From contig JAILOA010000410.1 in NCBI GenBank assembly GCA_024691065.1, forward strand, positions 1 through 7,379: DNA of 7,379 bases. Reading direction: 5' to 3'. The position numbers were made by a program, and so were the translations under genes. The notes below the pieces were generated by a model. It saw only the letters and a program-made list of their open reading frames with translations. It had not been told where the DNA came from and did not search any database. This DNA comes from Lachnospiraceae bacterium (GTDB lineage: Bacteria; Bacillota; Clostridia; Lachnospirales; Lachnospiraceae). This document shows positions 5,514 to 7,379 of the stretch, in pieces (the stretch's first letter is position 1; each line of letters begins with the position of its first letter).

Positions 5514-6965
5514 ATGGGCGGATTTTTTGGATGTGTAAGTAGAGAAAATTGTGTATTTGATTTGTTTTTTGGCACCGATTATCACTCACACTTAGGAACC
5601 AGACGTGCAGGTTTGGTGGTTTATGATGGCGAAGATTTCAATAGGGCAATCCATAATATTGAGAATTCTCCTTTTAGAACAAAGTTTGACAAGGATGTTC
5701 AGGAAATGAAGGGATTTATGGGAATCGGTTGTATTTCCGACTATGAACCACAGCCTCTTATGGTACGTTCACATCACGGTACTTATGCTATTACGACTGT
5801 AAGCAAGATAAATAATAAGCAGGAGCTTATTGATGACCTGTTCAAAAACGGAAATTCACATTTCCTTGAGATGAGCGGCGGAGATATTAACTCAACCGAA
5901 CTCATAGCGGCCATAATTAATCAGAAAGAAAATATAATCGAAGGAATTCAGCATGCACTTAATCTTGTGGATGGCTCACTTTCTCTTTTGGTTCTTACTC
6001 CAAAGGGTATTTACTGTGCGCGTGACCGCTACGGCCGTACACCGGTAGTGCTTGGAAAGCGCTTAAATACAGATGATATCGACGGTGAGGGTGATACAGA
6101 GAGCTACTGCGTATCTTTCGAGGATTTTGCATTTAACAAGCTTGGTTATGAAACATATAAGGAACTTGGTCCGGGCGAAATCGACATTATCACAAAAGAA
6201 GGAGTTCGTACATTAGTGACTCCGGGTGACAAGATGAAGATTTGTACCTTCCTTTGGGTTTACTATGGCTATCCATCAAGCTCTTACGAGGGTATCAGCG
6301 TTGAGCAGATGCGTTATAACTGCGGTGCCTGCCTTGCTAAGAGAGATAATGTTAAGCCTGATATCGTTGCCGGCGTACCTGATTCCGGAACAGCCCATGC
6401 AATCGGTTATTCAAATGAGTCCGGAGTTCCATTCTCCAGACCTTTTATCAAATATACACCTACATGGTCACGTTCATTTATGCCTACCATTCAGAGTAAG
6501 CGTAATATGATTGCAAAGATGAAGCTTATCCCGGTTACTGATTTAATTAAGGATAAGAGCCTTCTTCTAATAGATGATTCCATCGTTCGTGGAACACAGC
6601 TTCGTGAAACCACAGAGTTCCTTTATGATAATGGAGCGAAAGAGGTTCATATTCGTCCTGCTTGTCCACCACTTGTATATGCCTGCAAGTATCTTAATTT
6701 CTCACGTTCGAATTCGGTTATGGATTTGATTACCAGACGTGTGATTGCTAAGCTTGAAGGTACTACAGAGGTTTCAGAGGAAGTACTTTCCGAGTACGCT
6801 GATCCGGATTCGGAGAAGTATGAGGCAATGGTTGAGGAGATAAGGAAGGAGTTACATTTTACTTCGCTTAGATTTAACCGTTTGGATGATATGCTTGACT
6901 CAGTCGGAATCGGAAGAGAAAAGTTGTGTACGTATTGCTGGGACGGCAAAACTGAGAATGATTAA
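5514..6965 (+). CDS. purF: Amidophosphoribosyltransferase-family protein with degenerate glutaminase domain
   Basis: The 483-residue cytoplasmic protein resembles PurF, which makes phosphoribosylamine from PRPP in the first step of purine synthesis. The C-terminal half is a type I phosphoribosyltransferase domain: VPDSGTAHAIGY (288-299), MKLIPV (336-341) and the PRPP loop DDSIVRGT (354-361). Cys 244, 391, 472 and 475 align with the four Fe-S ligands of Bacillus-type PurF. The N-terminal half has the Ntn-hydrolase layout, but the canonical CGVFG start is GGFFG, so the catalytic Cys is Gly. QHRGQ-type residues are replaced in HSHLGTRRAG (24-33), and the Asn of the HNG turn is His 88. Cys 7 lies beyond the nucleophile position. 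I recall a conserved subfamily of this kind in Clostridia and Bacteroides. It may use ammonia, depend on another glutaminase, or have a different job, so the symbol is provisional. The gene has its own promoter and leader, and its last codons lie in a repeat. Confidence 0.82.
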   Translation: MGGFFGCVSRENCVFDLFFGTDYHSHLGTRRAGLVVYDGEDFNRAIHNIENSPFRTKFDKDVQEMKGFMGIGCISDYEPQPLMVRSHHGTYAITTVSKINNKQELIDDLFKNGNSHFLEMSGGDINSTELIAAIINQKENIIEGIQHALNLVDGSLSLLVLTPKGIYCARDRYGRTPVVLGKRLNTDDIDGEGDTESYCVSFEDFAFNKLGYETYKELGPGEIDIITKEGVRTLVTPGDKMKICTFLWVYYGYPSSSYEGISVEQMRYNCGACLAKRDNVKPDIVAGVPDSGTAHAIGYSNESGVPFSRPFIKYTPTWSRSFMPTIQSKRNMIAKMKLIPVTDLIKDKSLLLIDDSIVRGTQLRETTEFLYDNGAKEVHIRPACPPLVYACKYLNFSRSNSVMDLITRRVIAKLEGTTEVSEEVLSEYADPDSEKYEAMVEEIRKELHFTSLRFNRLDDMLDSVGIGREKLCTYCWDGKTEND

Positions 6966-7110
6966 CTTCGACCTATGAAGGTTATCAACTAAGTCTCACG
7001 GAGAATGATTAACTTCGACCTATGAAGGTTATCAACTAAGTCTCACAGAGCAAGATTAATCCCGACCTATTAAGGTTATCAACTAAGTCTCACGGAGCAG
7101 GACTAATCCC
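6954..7110. repeat. 47-bp tandem array overlapping the purF-like stop codon
   Basis: Three full 47-bp units (6954-7000, 7001-7047, 7048-7094) and a 16-bp partial fourth (7095-7110) follow one another. Units 1 and 2 differ at one base, and unit 3 differs from unit 1 at six. Unit 1 begins at codon 481, so the gene's last residues E-N-D and its TAA belong to the array. Each unit also holds a small hairpin ACCT-loop-AGGT (6971-6982 in unit 1), whose loop alone changes in unit 3. There are no T tracts, so the units are not terminators. No gene is seen from 6966 to 7293. Confidence 0.9.
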
Positions 7111-7137
7111 AAAAATTACAAACTTATTAATTTTTTT
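7111..7137 (+). terminator. Weak AT-only terminator candidate after the purF-like gene
   Basis: AAAAATTA (7111-7118) can pair with TAATTTTT (7128-7135) around a nine-base loop, followed by further Ts to 7137. The stem has no G or C, so it would be weak, but it is the only stem plus T-run between the 47-bp array and the next promoter. Confidence 0.3.
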
Positions 7138-7165
7138 AAATATAATTAAATATTAGTTTTACAGG

Positions 7166-7193
7166 TTGACAAAGTGTGATATATTAATATAAA
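7166..7193 (+). promoter_or_regulatory. Sigma70-type promoter for the last gene
   Basis: An exact TTGACA (7166-7171) is followed after 16 bp by TATAAA (7188-7193). Transcription would start near 7200, leaving a leader of about 94 nt before the ATG at 7294. Confidence 0.72.
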
Positions 7194-7200
7194 TTATATA

Positions 7201-7226
7201 GATGGTACTTGAAGTTTAGTGCCATC
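7201..7226 (+). promoter_or_regulatory. Stem-loop at the predicted 5' end of the last transcript
   Basis: GATGGTACT (7201-7209) pairs with AGTGCCATC (7218-7226) over nine base pairs with one G-U, around an eight-base loop. It begins almost at the predicted transcription start. There is no T tract after it, so it is not a terminator; a 5' mRNA-stabilising hairpin or the first helix of a regulatory leader are both possible. Confidence 0.5.
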
Positions 7227-7293
7227 ATTGGGGATATGATTTAACTCAGTTTTAGCATTGAGAAGATATTATAAATGGAAAGATTAGGTGAAA

Positions 7294-7379
7294 ATGGCAG
7301 ATTATAAAAACAGTGAAGTAAGAAGGGCCAGGGAGGCAAGAGCTAAAAAAGCAAGAAAGCAATTAATGCTTGGTATTGC
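7294..7379 (+). CDS. N-terminal fragment of an unidentified basic-leader protein
   Basis: The frame is open from the ATG to the window edge, giving 28 residues that begin MADYKNSEVRRAREARAKKAR and continue KQLMLGI. AGGTGA (7286-7291) gives a ribosome binding site with five bases from its GG to the ATG, the same geometry as the EAL gene. The start is strongly basic and then turns hydrophobic at LMLGI, which suggests a cytoplasmic positive leader before a membrane segment, but the segment itself lies outside the window. A promoter and leader upstream support a real gene. I do not recognise the family. Confidence 0.6.
   Translation, partial: MADYKNSEVRRAREARAKKARKQLMLGI

Noticed and set aside
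6983..7090. DnaA-box-like TTATCAACT in the 47-bp units, hinting at an origin
   Set aside because: It matches the box at only seven of nine positions, recurs just because the unit repeats, and no replication genes are near.
591..7110. Shared ancestry of the 16-bp and 47-bp arrays
   Set aside because: Unit 3 of the 47-bp array holds a GATTAATCCCGAC stretch resembling the 16-bp consensus, but the match needs gaps and is missing from units 1 and 2, so chance in AT-rich DNA is likelier.
7275..7307. Ten-codon upstream open frame overlapping the start of the last gene
   Set aside because: It has only a weak purine stretch upstream and no evidence of selection; a regulatory upstream frame is possible but unsupported.

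Overview
The window looks like AT-rich chromosomal DNA from an anaerobic Firmicute, most likely family Lachnospiraceae (Butyrivibrio / Pseudobutyrivibrio / Roseburia-like). I infer this from recalled family distributions, not from a search. The clues are a DUF4317 protein, a PurF-like protein of the GGFFG subfamily, a 7-TM degenerate-GGDEF/EAL protein, and AGG-type ribosome binding sites with strict sigma70-like promoters. All genes are on the + strand.

Layout. Positions 2-541 hold the 3' end of an FGGY-family sugar kinase whose C-terminal linker has been expanded by an in-frame 63-bp repeat. Positions 542-859 have no gene but carry an eleven-copy tandem array with an exact 16-bp period. Positions 860-2800 encode a membrane-bound c-di-GMP phosphodiesterase (7 TM, dead GGDEF, intact EAL), closed by a strong terminator. 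Positions 2801-3187 have no gene; they hold a partial copy of the terminator arm and a 40-bp tandem array leading up to the next gene. Positions 3188-4435 encode a DUF4317 protein of unknown function. It is followed after 51 bp by an EamA/DMT 10-TM transporter (4487-5356), possibly in the same transcript. A consensus promoter overlaps the end of the transporter gene and starts a roughly 140-nt leader with nested hairpins. That leader precedes an amidophosphoribosyltransferase-family gene (5514-6965). The gene's stop codon lies inside the first unit of a 47-bp tandem array (6954-7110). The window ends with a strong promoter, a hairpin at the predicted transcript start, and the first 28 codons of an unidentified gene (7294 onward).

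The genes look like independent or two-gene housekeeping and regulatory units rather than one pathway. I see no phage, transposon, CRISPR or defence genes. Two points stand out. First, the PurF homologue keeps the PRPP loop and four candidate Fe-S cysteines but lacks the N-terminal catalytic Cys and other glutamine-pocket residues. Second, four unrelated tandem arrays (63, 16, 40 and 47 bp units) sit in or beside genes within 7.4 kb.
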